NCBI RefSeq assembly: GCF_025061645.1
Contig: NZ_JANYMP010000044.1
Coordinates: forward strand, 1 to 64,000
Source: Umezawaea endophytica
GTDB taxonomy: Bacteria; Actinomycetota; Actinomycetes; Mycobacteriales; Pseudonocardiaceae
Direction: 5' to 3'
Length of the DNA stretch: 64,000 nt
Below, in pieces: positions 1-8,508 of the stretch. Under the pieces are notes generated by a model that made no database searches, had not been told where the DNA came from, and worked only from the letters and a program-made list of their open reading frames with translations. The position numbers were made by a program, and so were the translations under genes. Every line of letters begins with the position of its first letter. Position 1 is the first letter of the stretch.

Positions 1-103
1 GGCCACGGTTGTGTAGGCGGCGTGCGGTTTTGTTGGGGTTGGGTGGGTAGGGAAAGATAAAAGATTTAGTTAAAGGCTTTGGCATGTTGTGGTGGTGGTA
101 TGG

Positions 104-142
104 CGAAGGGCCCGACTCCGTGGTGTGGAGTCGGGCCCTTCG
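104..142. terminator. Perfect 16-bp hairpin, probable terminator
   Basis: Two perfectly complementary 16-nt arms (104-119 and 127-142) enclose a 7-nt loop. A run of five T follows at 143-147 on the + strand, so it looks like an intrinsic terminator for a + strand gene entering from the left. The minus-strand coiled-coil gene ends at 160, so the same hairpin could also end that transcript, although no T-run follows it in that direction. Confidence 0.7.
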
Positions 143-159
143 TTTTTGGTTTGTGTTGT

Positions 160-1392
160 CTATGCGCCTTCTGCGGCCATTTCGTCGTCGTCCAGGTGTT
201 CCTTGCCTGGGGGCTTCTGGCCGTTCTTGCGGGTGCGGCGCTGGGGCCTTGGGAGGGCCGTGGGGGGTGGGGGTGGGGTGGGGGAGCCGCCGCCCAGGAT
301 TAGTTCTGCGAAGGTGGCCATGGCCTCGTCCAGTTGGCCGCCGATGCGCAGTTCGGATTCCTGGTTGCTCTTGCGGACCAGGGACGTGAGGGATTCCACG
401 TCCGGGCGGGCTGCTACTGAGCCCTCTACCTTGACCAGGCCCTGCTCCACTACGCCGGACAGTTCGCCCAGGCGGGCGGTGAAGTCGTCCTCCACCGCGT
501 CGAGGCGGTTGGTCATGGTGTCCAGGCGGGAGGTGACCTGCTCCAGGCGCTGGGCCAGGGCCTCGAGGCGGTCGGTGGCGTCTACCTGGTCGCGGGTTTC
601 CTCAAGCGCGGTGTGCAGTGCTTCGCGGGCCTCGTCCAGTTTGCCGTTGACGGTGCTGCGGGTGTCCGCGAGGGATGAGTGCAGGCTGTCTCGGGATTCG
701 GTGAGGGACGCGTGCAAGCCGTCGCGGGTGTTGTTGAGGTTGTCGCGGTTCTCGTCCAAGCGGCCGTGGAGGGCGTTGGCGGAGTCCGTGAGGGACTTCT
801 GCAGGCCCTCGCGGGTGCCGTCGAGGTGCTCGTGGACGCCCTCGTCGACCTCGTCCAGGCGGCCGCGCAGGGAGGCTTCGAGGGCCTCGATGCGTTCGCG
901 CAGGGGGCCGGTGACGAGAGCGGGGAGCTGCTCGGTCTTGCCGTCCTGCTTGTCGAGGTGGCCGTCGAGGTCGTCGATGCGCTTGTGGATGTGCGCGAGC
1001 TTGTCCTCGAGGCCGTCCATGCGGCCCGCGACGCCCTCGAAGCGGCCCGCGACGCCGTCCAGGCGGCCGTCGAGCTGCGCGAACGGCTTGGCGAGCTTGT
1101 CGACCAGGCCGTCGACGGCCCGGCTGATGCCCTGGACGGCGGTGTCCTGCGCCTCCAGCTTGGACAGTGCCTCGTCCAGGCGCTCGGCCAGCACGCTGAC
1201 CTCGGTCCGGTCGGGCAGCTCGGAGAGGCGCTTGCGAACGGAACCCAGCGATTCGAGCGGAGACATCCGCGCGTGGATCTCGTCCAGAGCATCGAAGATC
1301 TGCTGCTGCTCGCTCTCACGAATCTCCGCGGCGCGCGTGAGCATGTTGCGCATCCGGTCGAAGGACATCGTGGAGCTGGTGTTCTCGGTCAC
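160..1392 (-). CDS. Long coiled-coil protein, function unknown
   Basis: A 410-residue protein starting at GTG 1392, with GAAGG about 9 nt upstream. Almost the whole of residues 15-345 is heptad-patterned helix with recurring short units such as LDGRLDGV, GRLDEVDEG and SRDSLHSSL, so a long coiled coil or apolipoprotein-like amphipathic rod is likely. The C-terminus is a proline run followed by a basic stretch (RPQRRTRKNGQK) and an acidic tail. There is no signal peptide or membrane segment, so a cytoplasmic or polar scaffold role is possible. I do not recognise a named family. The gene stands alone, divergent from adenosine deaminase. Confidence 0.8.
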   Translation of the reverse strand: MTENTSSTMSFDRMRNMLTRAAEIRESEQQQIFDALDEIHARMSPLESLGSVRKRLSELPDRTEVSVLAERLDEALSKLEAQDTAVQGISRAVDGLVDKLAKPFAQLDGRLDGVAGRFEGVAGRMDGLEDKLAHIHKRIDDLDGHLDKQDGKTEQLPALVTGPLRERIEALEASLRGRLDEVDEGVHEHLDGTREGLQKSLTDSANALHGRLDENRDNLNNTRDGLHASLTESRDSLHSSLADTRSTVNGKLDEAREALHTALEETRDQVDATDRLEALAQRLEQVTSRLDTMTNRLDAVEDDFTARLGELSGVVEQGLVKVEGSVAARPDVESLTSLVRKSNQESELRIGGQLDEAMATFAELILGGGSPTPPPPPTALPRPQRRTRKNGQKPPGKEHLDDDEMAAEGA

Positions 1393-1767
1393 GGCTGAAT
1401 GCCTTCGTCCAGGGGAGGGGGAGACTTCCGGGAGCCTATCCAGGTTGGGGCCCGAGTTTGTACCACCCCCCGGCCTGGATCGCCCGGTTTCAGCGAGTGA
1501 CTACTCCATTCGAGTTAACGGCCATGGGGTTACTCGGCGGTAACTGAGCGGAGGTAGACCACTCCTGCGCGGGATTCGCGACCGTGTGAGTGACTAAAGC
1601 CCGATTCCCGATCGCGGTCCGTAGCGCATCACGAGTGCGCAACGTCTTGTGGCCACACGACCGGGTTGTTTCAGGCGATCAAGGTAACGCGAGATTTGAT
1701 CATAGAGCCTCCAAGATCGTTTGCGGTGCTGATCGCACGGCGTGTCGCCAGGTATAACGTGTCCGAC
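1393..1767. other. Divergent intergenic region of 375 bp
   Basis: No convincing gene is seen between the coiled-coil gene (-) and adenosine deaminase (+). It holds an inverted repeat GTTAC-N6-GTAAC at 1529-1544 and the deaminase promoter near its right end. An in-frame extension of the deaminase back to a TTG at 1666 exists but lacks family similarity. Confidence 0.5.
1729..1758 (+). promoter_or_regulatory. Candidate leaderless promoter of add
   Basis: A -10 box TATAAC at 1753-1758 lies 9 nt before the ATG at 1768. CTGATC at 1729-1734 sits 18 nt upstream as a weak -35. The transcript would begin at or within a few bases of the ATG, as is common in actinobacteria. Confidence 0.45.
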
Positions 1768-2853
1768 ATGTCGACTCCCCTTGCCCTGGAGGCCATCCGC
1801 AGCGCGCCCAAGGTGCTGCTGCACGACCACCTGGACGGTGGCCTCCGTCCCCAGACGGTGATCGAGCTCGCCGAGGCGTCCGGCCACCCCGGACTGCCCA
1901 CCACCGACGCCGCTCAGCTCGGCGACTGGTTCCGCGAGAACGCCGACTCCGGCTCCCTCGTCCGCTACCTCGAGGGCTTCGCGCACACCTGCGGCGTCAT
2001 GCAGGACGAGGCCGCGCTGGTGCGGGTCGCCGCCGAAGCCGCCGAGGACCTGGCGGCGGACGGCGTGGTCTACGCCGAGGTCCGCTACGCCCCCGAGCTG
2101 TTCACCGAGCGCGGTATGGGCCTGGAACAGGTCGTGGAGGCCATCCAGGAGGGCTTCCGCCAGGGCGAGCGCAACGCCGCCGCGACCGGGAAGCGGATCC
2201 GCGTCGGCACGCTGCTGTGCGCGATGCGGCAGAACGACGGCTGGCTGCCCTACGCCGAGCTGGCCGTGAAGTACCGCGACGCGGGTGTCGTCGGCTTCGA
2301 CATCGCCGGTCCCGAGGCGGGCTTCGAGCCCACCCGCGGCCTGGAGGCGTTCGAGTACCTCCGCAAGGAGAACGCCCACTTCACCATCCACGCGGGCGAG
2401 GCGGCGGGCGTGGAGTCCGTCTGGGAGGCCGTGCAGCTCTGCGGCGCCGAGCGGCTGGGCCACGGCGTGCGGATCGTCGAGGACATCAAGTTCGACGGCG
2501 AGCACGCCGAGCTGGGCCGGGTGGCGAGCTACGTGCGCGACCGGCGCATCGCGCTGGAGGTGGCGCCGACGTCGAACCTGCACACCGGCATCGCGAAGAC
2601 GCACGCCGAGCACCCGTTCGACAAGCTGTACAAGGCGGGCCTGCGGGTCACCGTCAACACCGACAACCGGCTGATGAGCCAGTGCTCCGCGTCCGGCGAG
2701 AACGCCGCGCTGGTCGAGGCGTTCGGCTACGGCTGGGACGACCTGGAGACGTTCGCGATCAACGCGATGAAGTCCGCGTTCATCCCGTTCGCCGAGCGCA
2801 ACGCGATCATCAACGACGTGATCGTCCCCGGTTACGCGGCCCTGAAGGCCTGA
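1768..2853 (+). CDS. add: Adenosine deaminase
   Basis: Hydrolytic deamination of (deoxy)adenosine to (deoxy)inosine in purine salvage. The 361-residue product has the family's ordered signatures: HDHLDGGL with two zinc-ligand histidines near the N-terminus, GFDIAGPEAG, FTIHAGEAAG with the third zinc histidine and the catalytic Glu region, RLGHGVRI, and VNTDNRLMS with the last zinc Asp. ATG 1768 is chosen because the -10 box ends just before it; GTG 1759 in the same frame overlaps the -10. It stands alone and is followed at once by a strong bidirectional terminator. punA, deoC and upp elsewhere in the window belong to the same salvage network. Confidence 0.95.
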   Translation: MSTPLALEAIRSAPKVLLHDHLDGGLRPQTVIELAEASGHPGLPTTDAAQLGDWFRENADSGSLVRYLEGFAHTCGVMQDEAALVRVAAEAAEDLAADGVVYAEVRYAPELFTERGMGLEQVVEAIQEGFRQGERNAAATGKRIRVGTLLCAMRQNDGWLPYAELAVKYRDAGVVGFDIAGPEAGFEPTRGLEAFEYLRKENAHFTIHAGEAAGVESVWEAVQLCGAERLGHGVRIVEDIKFDGEHAELGRVASYVRDRRIALEVAPTSNLHTGIAKTHAEHPFDKLYKAGLRVTVNTDNRLMSQCSASGENAALVEAFGYGWDDLETFAINAMKSAFIPFAERNAIINDVIVPGYAALKA

Positions 2854-2858
2854 TGGCC

Positions 2859-2902
2859 AACGAAGAGGGCCCCCGTCGACGTCGGCGGGGGCCCTCTTCG
2901 TT
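2859..2902. terminator. Bidirectional terminator between convergent genes
   Basis: A perfect 17-bp stem (2859-2875 with 2886-2902) and a 10-nt loop lie between the stops of adenosine deaminase (+) and the acidic protein (-). Its AACGAAG/CTTCGTT ends give a short T/A tract in both directions. Confidence 0.9.
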
Positions 2903-2910
2903 CGTCACGG

Positions 2911-4122
2911 CTAGTGGATGTTCAGCCGGTCCTCGAACGCGGCGGACAGCGCGCGCCACGACGTGACCTCGGCCTCGAACGGCGCGCTCGGTGCGAGCCG
3001 CGTGGGGTCGGGCTTGAGCACGTAGGACACCAGCCAGCCGAGGCTCTCGGACTTGTTCAGCGCGAGCTTCACGCTGTCGTCGTGCGCCCATTCGGCGGCG
3101 TCCTCGAACAGCTCCACCGCGAGGTCGAGCTGCGTCGGGTCTACCGAGTCCGGGCCGTCGGCGATGTCCTCGTCCAAGCCGGTCAGCACGTAGACGTTGT
3201 CCGGGTCGACGTCGACCTCCAGGTCGCCGCCGGTCGCCTTGACGACGATCTCCTGGTAGGTCGACACCTCGGCGAGGTCGTTGTCCTCGGCCTCGACCAG
3301 GAAGCGCGACAGCGCGCGCGGTGACGAGAACGCGTCGATGCGGCCCTTGCGGCCCAGGAACACCGGCTGGTCGTCCAGGTAGCAGCGCAGCGTGTAGTAC
3401 TCGCCCTGACCGGTGATGACCTTGATCGGGTCGATGCCGACCTCGGCCCAGAACCCGGTCGGTTCGTCCTCGTCGTCCTCGTCCGCGTCGTCGTCCTCGG
3501 CGGCCGCGGCGGTCCGCGCCTCCTCGAGGATCGCGAGTTCCTTCTGCGCGCCGGCGAGCACGCCCTCGTCCACGTCCGGAGTCGTCACGACGCCGTCGAT
3601 GGCGTCGAGCACGTCGTCCCACTTCTCGGCGATGACCTCGGACAGCTCGGTCCACAGCGCGGCGCCCTCGCGACCGCTGAACGGCAGCGTGCCCTGCGGC
3701 AGGAGCGAGAAGCCCTCCGCCGAGTCCAGCACCTCGTGCACCTTCTCCAGGTCGCACACGTCCGCGAGCGAGCGCACGATCGCGATGACGTCGGCCAGCT
3801 CGCCGATCACCCACGTGTCGGGGTCGTCCGCGACCAGCTCGGGCACGCCGACCAGGTCGAACTGGTGGTTGTCGTCCGGTTCGAGGTCGCCGACCGACAG
3901 CGCGGGCACCGAGTGCCACGCCGGGTGGTCGGTCAGGTCGTGCTCCTCGACCTTGCGGACGAACGCCGCGAGGTGGGCGGCGTCGGGGAACGCGTACAGG
4001 TCCTCCTCGTGCCCGAGGAAGGCCTCCCACTCCTCACCCTCTTCACGCCAGCGGGGAGCCCACAGCGTGACCAGGTCCCCCTGGGTCAGCCCCAGTTCGA
4101 TAGGGACGATGTCCTGCGCCAT
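2911..4122 (-). CDS. Acidic protein with two internal repeats, function unknown
   Basis: 403 residues, cytoplasmic and strongly acidic. ATG 4122 follows GGAGG with a 4-nt gap. Two homologous segments are visible, about residues 18-75 ([20 protein letters not shown]) and 240-295 ([20 protein letters not shown]). Each pairs a beta-rich stretch with a helix ending in an acidic 'EHDL/DNDL' turn and is followed by an acidic helical region. A poly-acidic linker ([11 protein letters not shown]) separates the halves. Similar actinobacterial proteins have, as I recall, been labelled 'primosomal protein', but I see no helicase, nucleotide-binding or DNA-binding motif and do not adopt that name. The gene lies downstream of the YbaB pair on the same strand. 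Confidence 0.8.
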   Translation of the reverse strand: MAQDIVPIELGLTQGDLVTLWAPRWREEGEEWEAFLGHEEDLYAFPDAAHLAAFVRKVEEHDLTDHPAWHSVPALSVGDLEPDDNHQFDLVGVPELVADDPDTWVIGELADVIAIVRSLADVCDLEKVHEVLDSAEGFSLLPQGTLPFSGREGAALWTELSEVIAEKWDDVLDAIDGVVTTPDVDEGVLAGAQKELAILEEARTAAAAEDDDADEDDEDEPTGFWAEVGIDPIKVITGQGEYYTLRCYLDDQPVFLGRKGRIDAFSSPRALSRFLVEAEDNDLAEVSTYQEIVVKATGGDLEVDVDPDNVYVLTGLDEDIADGPDSVDPTQLDLAVELFEDAAEWAHDDSVKLALNKSESLGWLVSYVLKPDPTRLAPSAPFEAEVTSWRALSAAFEDRLNIH

Positions 4123-4178
4123 CAGACCTCCAGGTCACACCATGCCGTGCGGATGCGCGGCAAAGCCTACGGGGTGGA

Positions 4179-4799
4179 TCAAGGGCGGAAACCGCCGGTG
4201 CCGAACGGGTCCGCGAAGTACGCGTCGTCATCGTCGTCCACCGGGGGGCGGGGCTTGCGACCGGCCTGCGCGGGCGGCTGCGGTGCTGGTGCGAACGGCC
4301 GAGCGGGCGGGGGTTCGGCGGGCGGCTCGATCGTGCCGCCGTACGGCGGCTGCTCGTCGGTCCGGAACGCGGGCTGGACCTCGCCGTGGAACCCGTGGGG
4401 CTGCGGGGACATCGGTTGGGCGCCCTGCTGAGGTGGGGCGTCGGTGTACGGCGCCTGGCCCGCGGCGTCGGCGGCGGTGCGGAACGGTGGCGGCCCGGCG
4501 AAGCCCTCGATCGCGATGGCCACGCTGTCGCCCAACGATTTCGCCAGCTCGTTGTACCCGTGCTGCACGGCGGCGTCGGTCGCCAGCTTCGCGGTCTCGA
4601 CCACGAGCTGCCCGACGGCCCGCGGGCCGTGCCCGAGCGCGTGGGGGTGCAGGCGCAGCCACGTCAGCTCACCGGACGCGGTCGCCGTGGCCACCGCCAT
4701 GCCGCTCGGGTGCTCGGCCGTCCCCGTGGAGCCCGCCAGCACCTCGGTCAACCGCTCCGCCGCCTGCCTGCGCTGTTCGGCGCGGTCGACCTCGTTCAC
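4179..4799 (-). CDS. YbaB/EbfC-like protein with Pro-rich acidic tail
   Basis: A protein of about 206 residues. The N-terminal ~110 residues show the compact YbaB-like pattern (a coiled N-terminal helix, then the strand [15 protein letters not shown] and a helix [17 protein letters not shown]). A long proline-rich tail ends in [22 protein letters not shown] 4799 is preferred because it overlaps the TGA of the preceding YbaB gene by 4 bp (GTGA), indicating translational coupling; GTG 4808 is an in-frame alternative. Paired YbaB-like genes commonly accompany type VII secretion substrates in actinobacteria, and the NlpC/WXG pair lies 0.4 kb further on. Confidence 0.75.
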   Translation of the reverse strand: MNEVDRAEQRRQAAERLTEVLAGSTGTAEHPSGMAVATATASGELTWLRLHPHALGHGPRAVGQLVVETAKLATDAAVQHGYNELAKSLGDSVAIAIEGFAGPPPFRTAADAAGQAPYTDAPPQQGAQPMSPQPHGFHGEVQPAFRTDEQPPYGGTIEPPAEPPPARPFAPAPQPPAQAGRKPRPPVDDDDDAYFADPFGTGGFRP

Positions 4800-5182
4800 C
4801 GGGACCACCGTTCCGGGCCGGGTTCGTCGGCCCTCGGCTCGAAGCCGAGTTCGGCGAGGCCGTTCGCGGTGCCGGGGTCGACGACGCGGCCCAGCGAGCG
4901 GTGCAGGCGGGCGCCCGCGTCACGGGCGGCGCGCGCGGCGACGCGGACGATCTCGGCGGCCAGCGCGTCCGGGCCCATGCGCAGCGCGCCGGGCTCGACC
5001 TGGACCTCCGACGGCGGGGCGCCGGGCGGCGTGACCACGGTGATGGTGCCGTCCGCTGAGGTCGCGCGGCCCAGCACCGGGCCGCCGCGGGCCAGGAGGT
5101 CGGCGACCCTCCGCTCGGTCTCCACCACCCGCTGGTTCGCGCGGTCGATCTCCGCGCCGACCTGGTCGTCGAGATCACTCAC
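4796..5182 (-). CDS. YbaB/EbfC family protein
   Basis: 128 residues from GTG 5182. The layout is typical of YbaB-like proteins: an N-terminal coiled helix ([20 protein letters not shown]), a central sheet containing [19 protein letters not shown], then a helix of small residues. The family forms dimers and some members bind DNA. It is the first gene of a coupled pair with the longer paralogue downstream. A similar gene at 63170 is coupled to a WXG100-like gene, so the family is tied to type VII secretion modules at both ends of the window. Confidence 0.8.
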   Translation of the reverse strand: MSDLDDQVGAEIDRANQRVVETERRVADLLARGGPVLGRATSADGTITVVTPPGAPPSEVQVEPGALRMGPDALAAEIVRVAARAARDAGARLHRSLGRVVDPGTANGLAELGFEPRADEPGPERWSR

Positions 5183-5237
5183 GTGCCCACCCCCTTTCCG
5201 GTCAGTGTGCCGGAACGGCGGCCACTACGTTGGCCGC

Positions 5238-5567
5238 ATGCTCGTGCTCCGGTCGGTTCTGCTGTTCGCGTTGGCCGCCGTCGCGGAGATCGGTGGCGCC
5301 TGGCTGGTGTGGCAGGGCGTCCGCGAGCACCGCGGCTGGCTGTGGATCGGCGGCGGGGTGATCGCGCTCGGCCTGTACGGCTTCGTCGCGACGCTCCAGC
5401 CGGACGCCCACTTCGGCCGGATCCTCGCCGCGTACGGCGGGGTGTTCGTGGCCGGGTCGCTGGTGTGGGGCGCGCTCGTCGACGGCTACCGGCCGGACCG
5501 GTGGGACGTCACGGGCGCGCTGGTCTGCCTGCTCGGCGTGGGGCTGATCATGTACGCCCCGCGCTGA
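5238..5567 (+). CDS. YnfA/UPF0060 family small membrane protein
   Basis: 109 residues with four predicted transmembrane helices (about 4-20, 32-50, 60-80 and 88-106). It carries the family core [16 protein letters not shown], including the YGG turn. The molecular function of the family is unsettled; it is SMR-like in size and topology. ATG 5238 has TACGTT about 6 nt upstream, so a leaderless transcript is possible. Its TGA directly abuts the stop of the convergent NlpC/P60 gene with no spacer. Confidence 0.85.
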   Translation: MLVLRSVLLFALAAVAEIGGAWLVWQGVREHRGWLWIGGGVIALGLYGFVATLQPDAHFGRILAAYGGVFVAGSLVWGALVDGYRPDRWDVTGALVCLLGVGLIMYAPR

Positions 5568-6767
5568 TCAGGCCGTCGGCCGGTAGAAGCCGTAGAACTC
5601 CATGCCGCTGTTGCTGGTCCGCAGGTTGCCGACCTGGACGGGGTCGCCCGCCTCCACGATCTGGCCGTTGCCGATCACCATCGCCACGTGCCCGCTCCAC
5701 ACCACGAGGTCGCCGGGCAGCAGTTGGTCGGCGGGCACCGAGGCGCCCATCGCCTGCGACGACGCGGGCCGCGGCAGGTCGAACCCGGCGCCCGCGTAGG
5801 CCCACTGGGTCAGTCCGCTGCAATCCGTGCCCTGCGGCGGGTTCGCCCCGCCCCACACGTACGGCGTGCCGAGCGCGGACAGCGCGTTGCGCACGGCCGC
5901 GGCGGCCTGCTCGTTCGGCGCCTCGGCGCTGCTGCCGTCCGGCAGGTTCACGCCAACGCCCGAACCGGGCTGCGGCGGGATCGCGACCGGCAGTCGCGGA
6001 CCGGTGCCCCCGCCTCCTCCGCCACCCCCGCCTCCGGCGCTTCCTCCTCCACCGCCGCCACCGCCGCCGGTACCGCCACCACCCGACCCGCCGCCGCTGT
6101 TCGACCCGGTGGACGGTGGGGCGGCCGGGTCGCCGCCGGTGGTCGTGCTCGCGCTGGACGTGGTCGTCGTGGCCTCGCTCAGCTCGATGCCGATCGGCTC
6201 GGCCAACGCCTTCAGCGCGCCCGTGTCGGGCTTCTCCAGCCCGTTGAGCTGCGCCACGGCCGCGGTCAACTGGTCGCGCACCTTCTGGAGCTCACCCGCC
6301 GAGCGGGCCTCGTACTTGTGCGCCTCGTTCGTGATCGACGCGGCCACGGCGATGGCCGCGCCCGGACCGCCGAAGAGGCCCGCGCCGACCGCCGCCGCCA
6401 GCCGCGGCGTCGCATAGGAGATGAACTCGTCGATCACGCCCTGGATGGCCGTGCGGCCGGTCGTCACCGCGGTCACGGCGCTGGTGGCGGCGGTCTGCGC
6501 GGTGGTGGCGTTGCGCGCCACCGCCTGCACGCCCCCGGACAGCGTCGCGACCCGCGACTGGAAGGTGTTGGCCTTGTCGCCGTACCAGGTGCCCAGCACC
6601 GCGTTGGCGGCCCCGGTGTGCCGACCGTCGATGTCGGTCAGCGCGGTGCTCGCCCTGGTGAACGCGTCCGCGGCGCGCGTCGCGCCACCGGTGTCGCCCT
6701 CCAGCTTGGCGAGGTGGTCCCGCATCGGCTGGACCAGCGATGAGATGAACCCCGCAACGTCGACCAC
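5568..6767 (-). CDS. Secreted NlpC/P60 cell-wall hydrolase with WXG-like N-terminus
   Basis: About 399 residues. The N-terminal ~200 residues form a helical type VII-like domain (FISSLVQPMRDHLAKLEGD, then LGTWYGDKANTFQSR). A Thr/Ser then Gly-rich linker follows at about 240-290, and the C-terminal NlpC/P60 peptidase domain has the catalytic Cys in GTDCSGLTQWAY and His in WSGHVAMVIG. Such enzymes cut peptidoglycan stem peptides. There is no Sec signal peptide, consistent with type VII export. GTG 6767 is preceded by AAGGGG and lies 16 nt after the stop of the small type VII target gene, so they are probably cotranscribed. The family's third polar residue is not obvious to me. Confidence 0.85.
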   Translation of the reverse strand: MVDVAGFISSLVQPMRDHLAKLEGDTGGATRAADAFTRASTALTDIDGRHTGAANAVLGTWYGDKANTFQSRVATLSGGVQAVARNATTAQTAATSAVTAVTTGRTAIQGVIDEFISYATPRLAAAVGAGLFGGPGAAIAVAASITNEAHKYEARSAGELQKVRDQLTAAVAQLNGLEKPDTGALKALAEPIGIELSEATTTTSSASTTTGGDPAAPPSTGSNSGGGSGGGGTGGGGGGGGGSAGGGGGGGGGGTGPRLPVAIPPQPGSGVGVNLPDGSSAEAPNEQAAAAVRNALSALGTPYVWGGANPPQGTDCSGLTQWAYAGAGFDLPRPASSQAMGASVPADQLLPGDLVVWSGHVAMVIGNGQIVEAGDPVQVGNLRTSNSGMEFYGFYRPTA

Positions 6768-6783
6768 GAACCGTTCCCCTTGC

Positions 6784-7110
6784 TCAGACCTGGTAGCTGC
6801 GCTTGATGTCGTCCTTGGCCTGCGTCTGCTGCTCGGCGTAGGCGGTGCCCGCGTTCGCCACGGCCGTCGCGAAGCCCGACAGGCCCGTCGCCGCGGCCGC
6901 GACGGCCTCCAACTGGGCCTTGGCGGCCTGCTGGAAGGCCGCGGCCAGACCCACCTCGCCGCCGAGCTTCCCGAACGCGTCGGCGGGCAGCGAGTCGACG
7001 CCGGTGAGCGTCGACGTGCCCACCGCGCCCAGTTCGGTGCCCAGTCCCGCCGCGGTCGTGCCGAACGACGCCAGCGCGTCGGTGTCGACGCCGAATGACT
7101 TCTCCACCAC
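6784..7110 (-). CDS. Type VII secretion target (EspC/WXG-like) small protein
   Basis: 108 residues, all-helical, Ala/Gly-rich and cysteine-free, resembling ESX-associated EspC-like targets (start VEKSFGVDTDALASFG, C-terminal helix FATAVANAGTAYAEQQ). GTG 7110 and GTG 7107 are adjacent possible starts, with GGAGGGGGTG upstream. It precedes the NlpC/P60 gene by 16 nt, and the two probably form a secreted or heterodimeric partner unit. The canonical WXG tripeptide itself is absent. Confidence 0.75.
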   Translation of the reverse strand: MVEKSFGVDTDALASFGTTAAGLGTELGAVGTSTLTGVDSLPADAFGKLGGEVGLAAAFQQAAKAQLEAVAAAATGLSGFATAVANAGTAYAEQQTQAKDDIKRSYQV

Positions 7111-7288
7111 GGTCCCACCCCCTCCAAGACGTTGGACGGGACCGCCCTCCCCGGCGTTCCCCCGACCCTGCTCCGGGAATCCTGCACCATCCGCCGCGGT
7201 GCCGTGTGGGCTTTCGACCAGCCCGTTCGCCCTGATCGTGCCCCGATGAGCGGTACCACGCCCGGCGGGTCGCCTTGATCATGGACAC

Positions 7289-7855
7289 GTGGGTGTTCTG
7301 GTGCACTGGAAGCGGATAGTGGACTGGCTCGGAGAGCACGCCCCGGTGACCGGTTCCGAGTTGCGCGATGGTGAGGACCCGGCAGCGGTGCAGGCGCTTT
7401 CGCTGGAAACAGGACTCGTCCCCCCGGACGAGCTCCGGACGTGGTGGTCGGTGTGCGGCGGCACGGAGAACCTGGCGTTCGCCGAGGTGCTCCCGCCGTT
7501 CTACACGCCGATCGGACCTACTGACGCGCTGCGCTCCTGGCGGCTGAAACGCGGTTTCTGGCCGTCCGAGTTCGACACCGAGGCGGGCACGCCCACCACC
7601 GGGTTTCACCCGTTGTGGTTACCGATCGCGTTCGACGGCTGCGGTGACGCGCTGGCCGTCGACATGCGTCCCGGTGTGCTGTCGGGCTGCGTCGTGGAGT
7701 GGGACCGGGAGTGCCACGAGATGGTGAAACCGGAGTGGACGTCCGTCACGGAGATGCTCGACCAGGTCGCGACGGCGCTGGAGCAGCGCAGCAGGCTCGG
7801 CCACTGCGAACCACTGGTCACGCACGACGGGCGGCTGGACTGGCGCACCGGCTGA
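7289..7855 (+). CDS. SMI1/KNR4 (SUKH)-type protein
   Basis: 188 residues from GTG 7289. The pattern fits SUKH: an N-terminal segment leading to VPPDELRTWWSVCGGTENLAF, a central WLPIAFDGCGDALAVDMRPG strand-turn, then CVVEWDRECHEM and a closing helix. Bacterial SUKH proteins are often immunity proteins against polymorphic toxins, which would suit the neighbouring type VII genes, but no toxin gene is adjacent here. It lies upstream of the Panacea-Fic pair and is probably a separate unit, because a promoter candidate follows its stop. Confidence 0.8.
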   Translation: MGVLVHWKRIVDWLGEHAPVTGSELRDGEDPAAVQALSLETGLVPPDELRTWWSVCGGTENLAFAEVLPPFYTPIGPTDALRSWRLKRGFWPSEFDTEAGTPTTGFHPLWLPIAFDGCGDALAVDMRPGVLSGCVVEWDRECHEMVKPEWTSVTEMLDQVATALEQRSRLGHCEPLVTHDGRLDWRTG

Positions 7856-7868
7856 CCCGCTGGTCCGG

Positions 7869-7897
7869 TATGATCGGGGGAGCTGAAACCGCAGCTC
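7869..7897 (+). promoter_or_regulatory. Promoter and candidate operator of the Panacea-Fic pair
   Basis: TATGAT at 7869-7874 is a good -10 box. An inverted repeat GAGCT-N8-AGCTC (7880-7897) lies just downstream, over the expected transcription start, where an autoregulating antitoxin could bind. No clear -35 is visible. Confidence 0.4.
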
Positions 7898-7917
7898 ACG
7901 TGGCTTGAGGGGGTGGC

Positions 7918-8508
7918 ATGGCCGACGTCCACGACGTGGCGGCGGCGCTGCTGGCCGCCACCGGGCCCGAGTCGCCGATGAAGCTCCAGAAGCTCCTCTA
8001 CTACAGCCAGGCGTGGCACCTCGCGCGCCGCGGCACGGCGCTGTTCGACGCGCCGATCGAGGCGTGGCAGCGCGGTCCCGTGGTGCCGGAGGTCTACCGG
8101 CGGCACGTCGGCCTGACCGAGGTGCACTCGTGGGACGAGGGCGACCCGTCCGGGCTGTCGGCGGCCGAGCGCGCGGTCGTGGCGTCGGTCGTCGAGCGGT
8201 ACGGCGGGTTCAGCAGGCACGAGCTGAGCGAGATGGCGCACGAGGAGGAACCGTGGCGCTCCGCGCGCGGCGGCCTCCCGGACTCCGAGCCCAGCAGCGC
8301 GCCGATCCCGCACGAGGCGATGCGGCGGTACTTCCGCAGGCTCACCAGCGACCCCGAGACGGCCGTGGCGGAAGCGCGGGCGTCGGTGGGGCTCGAAGGG
8401 CTCGCCGTGTCCACCGAGGCGCTGGAGGCCGCGCGAGCGGTCGTGCGCGGCGAGGTCGACGCGGACGAGGCCGTGGCGCGGCGGATCGAGGCACTGCTCC
8501 GATCGTGA
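7918..8508 (+). CDS. Panacea (DUF4065) domain protein, probable antitoxin
   Basis: 196 residues; ATG 7918 follows GAGGGGG. The Panacea signature runs from about residue 20 to 60: PMKLQKLLYYSQAWHLA, then LFDAPIEAWQRGPVVPEVY. Panacea proteins act as antitoxins for unrelated toxins or as proteolytic adaptors (SocA). The C-terminal ~70 residues are a helical acidic extension (ATAVAEARASVGLEG onward) that may contact the partner. The next gene starts inside this stop codon (GTGA overlap), so the Fic protein is translationally coupled, as expected for an antitoxin-toxin pair. The pairing with Fic is inferred from gene order, not demonstrated. Confidence 0.85.
   Translation: MADVHDVAAALLAATGPESPMKLQKLLYYSQAWHLARRGTALFDAPIEAWQRGPVVPEVYRRHVGLTEVHSWDEGDPSGLSAAERAVVASVVERYGGFSRHELSEMAHEEEPWRSARGGLPDSEPSSAPIPHEAMRRYFRRLTSDPETAVAEARASVGLEGLAVSTEALEAARAVVRGEVDADEAVARRIEALLRS

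Noticed and set aside
1666-1767. N-terminal extension of adenosine deaminase from TTG 1666
   Set aside because: The segment runs through the promoter -10 box and lacks family similarity.
2217-2966. Overlapping +1 frame through adenosine deaminase
   Set aside because: Arginine-rich low-information translation; the adenosine deaminase frame has all zinc and catalytic motifs.
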